Positions 1 through 6,208 are shown, counted from the stretch's first letter. The stretch is 9,022 nt of DNA from Deltaproteobacteria bacterium (GCA_016183145.1 JACPFE010000274.1:1-9022), one strand, 5' to 3'. Made by a program: numbers and translations. The notes: generated by a model not told the origin, from the sequence alone.

Positions 1-262
1 GGTCACCTGGATTCAACAAGCGCCGAGGCGTTATAGCGCGATTGTCATCAACCCGGCGGCCTATACGCACTCGAGCGTGGCTCTAAGAGATGCCATCACG
101 GCGGCGGGACTTCCCACAGTCGAAGTGCACATCTCGAACATTTACAAGCGCGAGGAGTGCCGCAAGCACTCCTATATCGCCGGCGTGGCGGTGGGTCAGA
201 TCACCGGTTTTGGTGTTCAGAGCTATCTTTTGGGCCTCAGGGCGGCAGTGGAGCAACTCTGA
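1..262 (+). CDS. aroQ: 3-dehydroquinate dehydratase, type II (3' part only)
   Basis: This is the C-terminal 86 residues of a cytoplasmic shikimate-pathway enzyme that converts 3-dehydroquinate to 3-dehydroshikimate. The gene enters from the left edge; the frame starts at base 2 and ends at TGA 260-262. The visible part carries the family signatures: INPAAYTH (Asn17 and His23 of the fragment), the VEVHISN segment (Glu41, His43, Ser45, Asn46) that lines the active site, and the REECRKHSY stretch whose Arg54 matches the substrate-binding arginine of the family. The GFGVQSYLLGL tail is also typical. The family is about 145-150 residues long, so roughly 60 residues lie outside the window. The true start is not visible; the GTG at 77 is internal. 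The next gene on this strand is 133 bases away and functionally unrelated. Confidence 0.95.
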   Translation, partial: VTWIQQAPRRYSAIVINPAAYTHSSVALRDAITAAGLPTVEVHISNIYKREECRKHSYIAGVAVGQITGFGVQSYLLGLRAAVEQL

Positions 263-284
263 GTGAATCTCTTGGGGTCATATT

Positions 285-304
285 CCCCGCAGCTTGCTGC
301 GAGG
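285..304. repeat. Short GC-rich stem-loop after aroQ
   Basis: CCCCGCAGC (285-293) and GCTGCGAGG (296-304) pair as a nine-position stem with one C:A mismatch; the tip can be read as a CTTG tetraloop on CGCAG/CTGCG. It lies 22 bases after the aroQ stop. There is no T-tract behind it, so it is a weak candidate for an intrinsic terminator. It may equally be a copy of a dispersed extragenic palindrome, which one window cannot show. Confidence 0.4.
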
Positions 305-334
305 TAGTTCATTGACATCGCCGCGGCGGACGCC

Positions 335-362
335 TCGACTCGCGTTTACACCCCTTTCTAAT
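335..362 (+). promoter_or_regulatory. Possible sigma70-type promoter for the VWA gene
   Basis: TCGACT (335-340, four of six matches to the -35 consensus) is followed after 16 bases by TCTAAT (357-362, five of six matches to the -10 consensus). Transcription would begin near 369, giving a leader of about 27 bases before the ATG at 396. This fits the chosen start and excludes the longer TTG frame at 294. A perfect TTGACA also occurs at 312-317 but has only a poor -10 partner at 17 bases. Sequence match only. Confidence 0.3.
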
Positions 363-395
363 CATGTTAGCGTGAATGCCTCTGGGTTGGCCGCC

Positions 396-1661
396 ATGAA
401 CCCATCGTTATTTCTGGTCGTAAGACTGTGGCTGGTTGTCTTTCTCGTGACCTTGGGGACAAAGCCGGTATGGTCGGCCGAGCCTAGGGTCCAGATTCTC
501 TCGCCAAAAAACGGTGATCGTCTCACCCAAGATCAAAGCGCGATCCTGGTCAGCGGTAAAGTCGCCAGCCAGACCGCTCGTTCTTCTAACGTCGACATCA
601 TGCTGGTCATCGACATCTCCGGCAGCACCATCCAGTACGCCGGGGTGGATCTCGGCGATGCCGGGCAGTTGCCCGACGGTGCCGGTTCCTCTGGGTTTCC
701 CAGACCGCAGATCAGCCTCGGCGGATTGAGTCTCGGACAGCCACCGATGAGAAACTTGCGCAACTCAATTTTAGCCGCCGAGGTCGCGGCGGCGCGCCGG
801 CTGCTGCTCCAACTCAATGCGCAGACCACCCGGGTCGGCGTTATTACTTTTGGCGAGGGCGCAAAACTACTGCAGCCGCTGACTCATGATTTCGATCAGG
901 TGCGGCGGGTGCTGGATGATATCCTGCGGGCCGGCCCGCATGGCGGGACCAATATGGTCGAAGGGATCCGCACCGGGATCACGGAACTGATGGGCTTCGG
1001 CACGAGCGAAAGAAGGACCGACGCCGTCAAGGTCGAATTTCTTTTGACCGATGGCTTTCCAACCCTGCCCATTGGCGGCGGCAAGCGGGTGACTCCTGAG
1101 GACACGAACCTGGCTCTCAACGCTGCTCGGTTGGCGGGCAAAGCCAGCGTCAAAATCCATGTCTTCGCCCTCGGCGAAGAAGCGCTCTCATACCCGCTGG
1201 CCGCCGTTGGCATCGCCAAGGAAAGCGGCGGGACCTACACTCCGGTGATGCGACCCGCGGACATCTTGGCGGTCGTCGAAAATGTGTCGGTGGTCGGCGT
1301 CGATTACGTGCAAATCGTCAATCAAACCATCGGCCAGAAGGCCTCCAACCTTCGCTTAGCGGCGGACGGTTTCTTCTCTTCCGCTGTTCCGGTCGTTGAA
1401 GGCCGCAACCAGATCGATGTCTTTGCCCGTGCCAGCGACGGCACCACGGGACGCGATTCGATCACGGTTTATTATCAATCCGGAACCCAGAAATCTTTGG
1501 AGTTAGAAGTCTTCCTGGAGAAGGAAAGAAAGCTCAAGTTGGAGGTTGAGCGGTTGGGAAGAAGCCAAGCGGAAATTCAACGGGACGTGGAACGGGGCAG
1601 AGAAGATAGTCTCAGGCGCCCTTCCCAACTCCCGCCGCCGGCTGAAGGTCCGCCGCGATAA
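396..1661 (+). CDS. Secreted von Willebrand factor A domain protein
   Basis: This 421-residue protein probably acts outside the inner membrane. Residues 1-28 form a signal peptide (hydrophobic core LWLVVFLVTL, likely cleavage after VWSA). A VWA domain follows, about residues 66-300, with all three MIDAS elements for a divalent metal: D73-I-S-G-S77, Thr185 in GGTN, and Asp219 in LLTDG. About 45 Gly/Pro/Asp-rich residues (78-120) separate the metal loop from the first helix, which is unusually long. Residues 300-362 look like a small beta-sandwich module, then a charged, probably coiled helix (364-405) and a Pro-rich tail. The open frame extends upstream to a TTG at 294, but ATG 396 places the signal peptide at the N-terminus. 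No clear ribosome binding site is seen. VWA domains usually bind proteins; the partner is unknown. It converges on the exbD end of the leftward operon, so a link to that system is only a guess. Confidence 0.85.
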   Translation: MNPSLFLVVRLWLVVFLVTLGTKPVWSAEPRVQILSPKNGDRLTQDQSAILVSGKVASQTARSSNVDIMLVIDISGSTIQYAGVDLGDAGQLPDGAGSSGFPRPQISLGGLSLGQPPMRNLRNSILAAEVAAARRLLLQLNAQTTRVGVITFGEGAKLLQPLTHDFDQVRRVLDDILRAGPHGGTNMVEGIRTGITELMGFGTSERRTDAVKVEFLLTDGFPTLPIGGGKRVTPEDTNLALNAARLAGKASVKIHVFALGEEALSYPLAAVGIAKESGGTYTPVMRPADILAVVENVSVVGVDYVQIVNQTIGQKASNLRLAADGFFSSAVPVVEGRNQIDVFARASDGTTGRDSITVYYQSGTQKSLELEVFLEKERKLKLEVERLGRSQAEIQRDVERGREDSLRRPSQLPPPAEGPPR

Positions 1662-1688
1662 AGCTCCCTTGGCGTCTTAAGGTCTAAA

Positions 1689-1724
1689 GTTCAAACCGTT
1701 CAAGCGGTTCAAAACGATCAAGCC
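1689..1724. repeat. Four tandem copies of a 9-bp unit
   Basis: The units are GTTCAAACC, GTTCAAGCG, GTTCAAAAC and GATCAAGCC, head to tail without spacers. They share G-[TA]-TCAA at positions 1-6 and vary in the last three bases. They lie in the convergent gap between the VWA gene and exbD, next to the large palindrome, with which the last unit overlaps by three bases. No coding role is apparent. They could be a protein-binding array or part of a composite extragenic element. Confidence 0.6.
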
Positions 1725-1772
1725 CCCTCCTTCGTCCTCCCCCGCGTCGCGGGGGAGGAAAGAGGTGGGGGC
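1722..1772. repeat. Large GC-rich extragenic palindrome between convergent genes
   Basis: The core is a perfect 10-bp inverted repeat, CCTCCCCCGC (1736-1745) and GCGGGGGAGG (1749-1758), around a 3-base loop. Outer arms GCCCCC (1722-1727) and GGGGGC (1767-1772) extend it as an imperfect stem. It lies between the ends of the VWA gene and exbD, 61 bases after the former and 51 after the latter, so it could end transcription from both sides. Neither side has a T-tract, so it is not a classical intrinsic terminator. The form resembles dispersed REP-like elements. Confidence 0.6.
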
Positions 1773-1822
1773 GCGCCAAGGCCTGAGCGAAGCCGAAGGA
1801 ACGCCAAGCGCGCAAAGTAAGT

Positions 1823-2248
1823 CTACCGTTTGACTCTTTCCGCCTCGGCGGCGATGGCAATTTCCAAGGCGCCGGCGCGCTTGATAATCGACATCACTTT
1901 CACGGTATCTCCGAGCAGCACGTCCTTGTCGCCGCGCAGTATGACGATCTTATTCGCATTCGCGTTGAGCGCGTCTTTTAGAGCCGCTTCCAAGCCCTCC
2001 TCGCTGACCTTTTTCTGATTGACGTAGATTTCGTGTTTCGGCGTGAGCGTCACTGTCGTTCCTCTGCTCTCGGATTGCGTGGCGACGGCCTTGGGCAAGT
2101 TGATCTTGCCGCCCGATTCGATCATCGCCGAGCTGGTGATCATGAAAATGATCAGCAACACTAGAAATATGTCGGTGAGCGGCGTGATGTTGATCTCCGA
2201 CATGATGTCGGAGTTCTCGCCGTTGCCGCCGAGCGGGGTCATTGCCAT
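1823..2248 (-). CDS. exbD: Biopolymer transport protein ExbD/TolR family
   Basis: This 141-residue protein is the small subunit of the proton-driven ExbB-ExbD motor. It has a short cytoplasmic N-terminus with the family signature SEINITPLTD, one transmembrane helix (about residues 25-42, IFLVLLIIFMITSS) and a periplasmic domain (about 45-141). Asp26 in the helix matches the essential proton-carrying aspartate (Asp25 of E. coli ExbD). The periplasmic part has the usual INLP, IYVNQK and ILRGDKDV blocks, and length is typical. The frame is open upstream to 2539 inside exbB, but that extension is Arg/His-rich and overlaps exbB. ATG 2248 lies 8 bases after a GAGGA site, and a second ATG at 2242 would be too far from it. 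It follows exbB by 11 bases, so the two are surely co-transcribed. ExbD and TolR are hard to separate by sequence; the TonB domain nearby favours ExbD. Confidence 0.92.
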   Translation of the reverse strand: MAMTPLGGNGENSDIMSEINITPLTDIFLVLLIIFMITSSAMIESGGKINLPKAVATQSESRGTTVTLTPKHEIYVNQKKVSEEGLEAALKDALNANANKIVILRGDKDVLLGDTVKVMSIIKRAGALEIAIAAEAERVKR

Positions 2249-2256
2249 GGTGAAAT

Positions 2257-2262
2257 TCCTCA
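2257..2262 (-). promoter_or_regulatory. Ribosome binding site of exbD
   Basis: On the minus strand TGAGGA contains the exbB stop codon TGA and a GAGGA Shine-Dalgarno motif, 8 bases before the exbD ATG at 2248. The overlap of stop and ribosome binding site suggests translational coupling of the two motor subunits, and it decides the exbD start. Confidence 0.7.
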
Positions 2263-2886
2263 CACGCTGATGTTCTGAAGGATCTTGGCGACCTGAATGC
2301 GAAAGAGGGCGTTCAGAGTCGCTATTCGCGTCTGAAAATAATTGTAGAAAATCACGGCGATGATCGCCACCGCCAAGCCCAGCGCCGTGGCCACCAGGGC
2401 CTCGGATATGCCCGCCGCGACGACGGCGAAGCCGCCGGTGCCGGCGATCGCCATGCTTTCGAAGGATTTGATGATGCCCACCACGGTGCCGAGCAAACCG
2501 ATGAACGGCGCGCTGCTGGCGACGGTACCAAGGATCCACAGGTGTTTTCTCAGCTTCTGGGTCTCTTCAAACATCGCCTCGGCGGCGAAATTGTTGGTCA
2601 CCTCGAGCCGCTGGCCCGCTTCCCGGTCGAGAATATTCAAAAATATCCGGCCCGCCGGTGAGTGAGAATTCTGCTTGCAGATAGCGATGGCGAGGTCGCG
2701 TTGGCCTCGCTTGATCGGTTCCAAAAGCGACTCCGTGATTCGCAAAGTGACGGAGGCGATACTGCGCAGTGACCAAAGCCGCTCAAAAACGACGGCGACG
2801 CTGACAATGGACATTAAAATCAATGGATAGGTGGCGATGGCGCCCTTGTGAATGATGTCGATTAGGTCGAGGCCCTGTTGCTCCAT
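2260..2886 (-). CDS. exbB: MotA/TolQ/ExbB proton channel family protein
   Basis: This 208-residue inner-membrane protein is the channel-forming subunit that couples proton flow to TonB-type transducers together with ExbD. Three transmembrane segments are visible: about residues 17-36, 117-140 and 153-180, with a cytoplasmic loop between the first two. The second helix has APFIGLLGTVVGII and the third GISEALVATALGLAVAI, the core family signatures. Thr134, Glu162 and Thr167 line up with the channel residues Thr148, Glu176 and Thr181 of E. coli ExbB. The frame could begin at GTG 2892, but ATG 2886 sits 7 bases after GGAAGGA whereas the GTG is only 1 base from it, so ATG is preferred. The 95 bases before the start back to the TonB fusion gene are AT-rich (especially 2920-2960, with TTGAA/TTCAA inverted repeat), but I see no convincing separate promoter. 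Confidence 0.93.
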   Translation of the reverse strand: MEQQGLDLIDIIHKGAIATYPLILMSIVSVAVVFERLWSLRSIASVTLRITESLLEPIKRGQRDLAIAICKQNSHSPAGRIFLNILDREAGQRLEVTNNFAAEAMFEETQKLRKHLWILGTVASSAPFIGLLGTVVGIIKSFESMAIAGTGGFAVVAAGISEALVATALGLAVAIIAVIFYNYFQTRIATLNALFRIQVAKILQNISV

Positions 2887-2893
2887 TATCACG

Positions 2894-2900
2894 TCCTTCC
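2894..2900 (-). promoter_or_regulatory. Ribosome binding site of exbB
   Basis: GGAAGGA on the minus strand lies 7 bases before ATG 2886 and only 1 base before the alternative GTG 2892. The spacing selects the ATG. Confidence 0.65.
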
Positions 2901-2981
2901 AGAGGTTTTGATGAAGATGACCTAAATTTGAAAATTATTCAATGAAAAGGATTCAGATGAGGACCGAAGAATACGGTTCCG

Positions 2982-4925
2982 TTATCCACGGACGCGGACG
3001 GTAACCGTGAATATTATTCTCAGGGGTTCATTGGCCAGATCTTTCAAGCTTTCCGGCAGGGTCGCGAAGGGCGAAGCTCGTCTCATCGCCTCCACCGCGC
3101 TGGCATTGAGTCTCGCGTTCGACGACTCGAGCACTTCCACCTGAGTCAGCTTTCCTGCTCGATCAAGTGTAAAGAGGAAGGCAACTTTCTGCACTCCAGT
3201 CACGTCCTCGGGATACTTCCAGACTGATTCTACTCGTTTCTTCAGTCGCGCGATGTATTCGTCCCAGTCTGCATTCGAAATTCCTTTGAGGCCCGTTTTG
3301 CTTCCCCCGCCGGTTCCGGTGCCCGTTCCGCCACCCGTAAACCCAGTTCCGCTCTTGCTTCCACCCGGCACGCCGTAGGGTCCAATGCCGCTTCCCGTGC
3401 CTTTAAGCGCGCCGGGTATTTGCGCACCTTCTTTTAACGCCTTGATCCCCGGCCCGTCGCCAACGCCCTTGAGCGCGGCGAGGCTTTTCTGGTTCATTTC
3501 ATTATCAGCAGCCGTGCTGCCTGGCAGTTGGGTGGCCGCTTCTCTAGTGGGCAGCCGAACCAAGGAGTCCGGCGAGGTCTCCTTGGTATCGATAGCGGCC
3601 TGACGGGTGTCTGCCGCCAGAACTCGCGGGGCCGGCAGGATTACGGGCTTCGGCGGCGCGGCTTCAGTGGTGTTGCTTGGTATCACGCTTTCCGCGTCAC
3701 CGCTCTCAAGCTTCCCGGTTTGTTGCGCTGGAGGGATCGGCACGCCTAATTTTGGTTGAGACCGTGGTCCGCCGGGACCCCTCCCCGGACCGATGCTCTT
3801 GTTGTCAGAGCCGCCATCCCTCACCTCCATCAGTTGAACTGAAATCGGCGTGGTGTCCGGCGTGGCTACCGAGAAGGTCACCGCCCGCAATGCCAGCAAG
3901 AAGAGTAACGCGTGAAAAAGCAAGGACAGATCGACCAGGCCGTCGCCGTTGAGGTCGCGTTCCTCTTTGATGACGGTGTCGCTTTCTTTCGCAGTGTCGT
4001 AATAGACCCAGAGATCGGGTCTGCCCTGGCCCTTGATATCCTTCTCAACTCTCGCCAGTCGCTCACCCTCGAAGATTGCGCGGTAGGTCACTCGTCCCTG
4101 GCCGGTCTCGTCGCGCTCTTCGCGCGCTAACTTCTCACCGTCATAATAAAAGATTGCATCTGCCCGACCCTGACCGTTACTGTCCACATCCCGCCGAATC
4201 AGCTTTCCGTCTTTGAAATAGCTCCAGGTGTCGACTCTACCATCCCCCTTTGTTGCTTCTTCCTGGCGAATGATTTCCCCAGGCTTTTGCGGGTCGTAAT
4301 AGATCCAGAGATCCGGTACGCCATCGCCGTTGGTATCTCTCACGTCTACGTTCTTGAAAGGCGATGCCGGGGGAGCGGGAGCGCTCGGTTTCCCGAGGGA
4401 GGCGAGCACAGTTCTGTCTGGTGCGGGTTTGGATTGCGGGTTGGGTTTTGACGGCGGAGCCTGGGACTGAGTTGCGGCAGGCGCTGGAAGCGAAGTCGGC
4501 TGACGACCCGTTGCCGATGCGCCGGAGATCTGGGTTTCGAGCGCGCGCTGCCGTTCCAATTCCTGCTCAATGGCGGCTTCGAGCTGTTGGTCCTTCTGTT
4601 GTTCCGACCCGATCTTGGCGTAGAGCTGGGCGCATTCGGATTCGAACGTAACCGCATGCTTGATCAATCCGATAATTAATCCGGCGCCCGCGCCATAGGG
4701 ACCGGCAATTGAGCTTCCCATCGCCACCCCTTCCATTATTGAACCCCAGGCATGCTGACCGCGCTGGCAACCCGAAATTTGAATCTGGGGCTGTGCCTGC
4801 CCCGCGGAGGGATTGTTTGCGTTGGGATAAGGGATGGAGCCCGGCGGGTACTGCACGGGCACTGGGTCGCACCCGGCCAACGCCACCAGTAAAATGATAA
4901 GAATGAATCCCGGGCGACAAATCAT
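2982..4925 (-). CDS. Lipoprotein repeat protein fused in frame to TonB
   Basis: This 647-residue product joins two normally separate proteins. N-terminal part: signal peptide with lipobox LAGC19; Asp20 at +2, the inner-membrane retention signal in E. coli; a glycine-zipper-like stretch (61-90); a coiled coil (100-133); a Pro/Ala/Ser/Gln linker (139-190); five full and one cut 24-residue Asp/Gly-loop repeats (195-333). C-terminal part: TonB transmembrane segment (334-352) with the S334-x3-H338 motif, the TonB-like block PISVQLMEV (360-368), a long linker with a Gly/Thr/Ser-rich stretch (487-548), and a typical TonB C-terminal domain (551-647) that would contact outer-membrane receptors. The join is at base 3926, inside repeat six. 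The TonB part has no ATG of its own before its helix. With the lipoprotein signal used, the helix would direct the TonB domain to the cytoplasm, so the whole product is hard to reconcile with TonB function. No good ribosome binding site precedes ATG 4925. It lies 19 bases after the repeat-protein gene and upstream of exbB. Confidence 0.8.
   Translation of the reverse strand: MICRPGFILIILLVALAGCDPVPVQYPPGSIPYPNANNPSAGQAQPQIQISGCQRGQHAWGSIMEGVAMGSSIAGPYGAGAGLIIGLIKHAVTFESECAQLYAKIGSEQQKDQQLEAAIEQELERQRALETQISGASATGRQPTSLPAPAATQSQAPPSKPNPQSKPAPDRTVLASLGKPSAPAPPASPFKNVDVRDTNGDGVPDLWIYYDPQKPGEIIRQEEATKGDGRVDTWSYFKDGKLIRRDVDSNGQGRADAIFYYDGEKLAREERDETGQGRVTYRAIFEGERLARVEKDIKGQGRPDLWVYYDTAKESDTVIKEERDLNGDGLVDLSLLFHALLFLLALRAVTFSVATPDTTPISVQLMEVRDGGSDNKSIGPGRGPGGPRSQPKLGVPIPPAQQTGKLESGDAESVIPSNTTEAAPPKPVILPAPRVLAADTRQAAIDTKETSPDSLVRLPTREAATQLPGSTAADNEMNQKSLAALKGVGDGPGIKALKEGAQIPGALKGTGSGIGPYGVPGGSKSGTGFTGGGTGTGTGGGSKTGLKGISNADWDEYIARLKKRVESVWKYPEDVTGVQKVAFLFTLDRAGKLTQVEVLESSNARLNASAVEAMRRASPFATLPESLKDLANEPLRIIFTVTVRVRG
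3927..4343 (-). repeat. Six-unit Asp/Gly-loop repeat region of the fusion protein
   Basis: Residues 195-333 hold units built as D-x-N-G-D-G-x-x-D followed by a YY/YF strand and a charged strand ending in R-x-E. The conserved loop glycines are residues 202, 229, 253, 277, 301 and 329, spaced 27, 24, 24, 24 and 28. The first and last loops keep the EF-hand-like D-x-N-x-D-G pattern, and others are degenerate. The sixth unit stops exactly where a Trp is usual and TonB sequence begins. Confidence 0.8.
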
Positions 4926-4944
4926 ATCGAACCCAAGGAAAATT

Positions 4945-6177
4945 CTACTTTATTTCCCCGCCCGACGACAACCCCGCCTGGCCCGCGAGAACCCTAGAGT
5001 CACCAGCCTGCCAAGGCGTAAGGCCGGACATATTCCTTAACTCCTCATCAACCGAGCCGAAGGGGGCGGTGGTCGGGAGCGCGGCGTCCGCGACCTGCTC
5101 CTGTCCTGTGACTTGACCGCCTTTGAAAACATAGCGAGCGGTAATCTTACCGCGAAAGTCTTGGTCTTCCAACTGCTCAACCCGCTCGCCGTTCTCGAAA
5201 CTGACCCAAACATCGACCATTCGGTCGCTGTTCGTGTCTGCCTCTTGGCGAAGTATCTGGCCATTTTCGTAGACGATGCGTAAGTCGAAGATACCGTTTC
5301 CGTCGGTGTCGCGCTCTTCGCGAACGAGTTCATTGTCCTTAAAGTAATAAACCGTGTCCCATTTGCCGTTGCCTTTGGTGTCTCGTATCCGCTTGCTGAT
5401 GCGCCCTTGGGAAAAGATCTCGATCATGTCCGTCCGTCCGCGCCCTGCGGTATCCTCCTCGCGCCGGACCACGTTTTCACCCTGAAAGTAGACGACCCTA
5501 CCTTTGTTGCCGTTTCCGTGAGTATCCTCTTCCTGTTTGACCAGTTTTCCCTCCTGGTAGTACCCCCAGAGGTCAATTTTGCCGGCGAACTTGCGGTCGA
5601 ACTCTTTCCTGACAAGCTGGCCGTTTTCGTAATAGGAGAAACTGTCTGGTTTGCCGTCGCCATTGCTGTCTTCATCGACGCGGCTGATTTTACCGTCGCG
5701 GAAATAGACTGTGCGATTCGTTTGGCCGGTCAGCTTCGTATCCTCTTCGCTGCGCACGGGCTGGCCGTTTTGGTAGTAAACCCAACGCGTCGGTTGGCCG
5801 GTACGGTTGGTGTCTTGCCCTTTGCGCTCCACCTCCCCGTTCGGATTGAACAAAATCCAAGTATCGATCTGCCCATCGTTCTTGCTGGCGATCTCTTGTC
5901 GAATAACCTTAGCGGCTTCATAGTAGGAAAATAAATCCGGCTTGCCGTCGAAATCGACATCTTGCTCGACACGCTCGATCTGGCTCTTCGGGTTGTAATA
6001 AATCCAACGGTCCATTTTGCCATCGCCGTTGGTGTCCCGCTCCTGGCGCACGACGTTGCCGAGTTCGTCATAATAGAAACTCGCTACCGGCTTCTGGCTA
6101 TCGGCTGGGGACGGAAGAAAGGCGAACAGCAAAAGAATCAAAGGCAAGAAAGGGCTCTTTTTTACAAGTTGCGTCAT
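4945..6177 (-). CDS. Secreted protein with thirteen 24-residue Asp/Gly-loop repeats
   Basis: I do not recognise a named family. The 410-residue product has a signal peptide (about 1-27, core LPLILLLFAFLPSPADS, no lipobox), a lead-in strand (SFYYDELGNVVRQ), 13 repeats (46-359) and a 50-residue non-repeat tail. Each repeat couples a D-T-N-G-D-G-x-x-D loop, similar to EF-hand/dockerin/thrombospondin-3 calcium loops, with YY-x-N-G-x-L-V-R-x-E strands that recall MORN/YwqK-type repeats. Several loops have lost acidic residues, so calcium binding would be partial. It is a paralogue of the repeat region in the next gene, 19 bases downstream, and is probably first in the operon with exbB and exbD. 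ATG 6177 has a GAGG site with 6-base spacing. A periplasmic or surface scaffold that works with the motor is a guess from context. The long open frame on the opposite strand (5407-5934) is a shadow of the repeats. Confidence 0.85.
   Translation of the reverse strand: MTQLVKKSPFLPLILLLFAFLPSPADSQKPVASFYYDELGNVVRQERDTNGDGKMDRWIYYNPKSQIERVEQDVDFDGKPDLFSYYEAAKVIRQEIASKNDGQIDTWILFNPNGEVERKGQDTNRTGQPTRWVYYQNGQPVRSEEDTKLTGQTNRTVYFRDGKISRVDEDSNGDGKPDSFSYYENGQLVRKEFDRKFAGKIDLWGYYQEGKLVKQEEDTHGNGNKGRVVYFQGENVVRREEDTAGRGRTDMIEIFSQGRISKRIRDTKGNGKWDTVYYFKDNELVREERDTDGNGIFDLRIVYENGQILRQEADTNSDRMVDVWVSFENGERVEQLEDQDFRGKITARYVFKGGQVTGQEQVADAALPTTAPFGSVDEELRNMSGLTPWQAGDSRVLAGQAGLSSGGEIK
5101..6042 (-). repeat. 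Thirteen-unit coding repeat array, 72-bp period
   Basis: The loop glycine or its equivalent falls at residues 53, 78, 102, 127, 151, 175, 199, 223, 247, 271, 295, 319 (Arg here) and 343: eleven of the twelve... steps are 24 or 25 residues, with no larger insertions anywhere. The DNA copies have diverged in sequence, so the array looks old rather than freshly amplified. The strict period argues for a regular stacked or solenoid fold. Confidence 0.85.
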
Positions 6178-6183
6178 CGCTCA

Positions 6184-6208
6184 CCTCAACTATGCTTCAA
6201 CGTTGAGG
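6184..6208 (-). promoter_or_regulatory. Leader hairpin covering the ribosome binding site
   Basis: In the minus-strand mRNA, CCUCAAC (6208-6202) can pair perfectly with GUUGAGG (6190-6184) around an 11-base loop. The 3' arm contains the GAGG Shine-Dalgarno motif of the repeat-protein gene, 6 bases before its ATG at 6177. The hairpin could reduce translation until it is melted or bound. An alternative shorter fold uses the palindrome TCAACGTTGA (6197-6206). Its regulatory role is inferred. Confidence 0.45.

Noticed and set aside
312..340. Perfect TTGACA at 312-317 as the main VWA promoter
   Set aside because: The partner at 17 bases (TCGACT) matches only three of six -10 positions; the 335-362 pair has a much better -10 box.
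294..395. Upstream extension of the VWA frame to a TTG start
   Set aside because: It buries the signal peptide 34 residues inside the protein, overlaps the stem-loop at 285-304 and would precede the likely promoter; ATG 396 gives a normal secreted protein.
2249..2539. In-frame upstream extension of exbD
   Set aside because: The extension overlaps exbB in another frame, is Arg/His/Gly-rich without family similarity, and ATG 2248 has a well-spaced ribosome binding site.
3242..3427. Small open frames inside the TonB fusion gene on both strands
   Set aside because: Composition-driven shadows without start signals or similarity to known proteins.
5407..5934. 175-residue open frame on the plus strand
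   Set aside because: It lies wholly antisense to the 72-bp coding repeat array, whose regular composition keeps the opposite frame open; no ribosome binding site or recognisable domain.
5101..6042. CRISPR-like or satellite-like periodic array
   Set aside because: The period is coding (24 codons), units are diverged at DNA level and there are no identical repeats separated by unique spacers.
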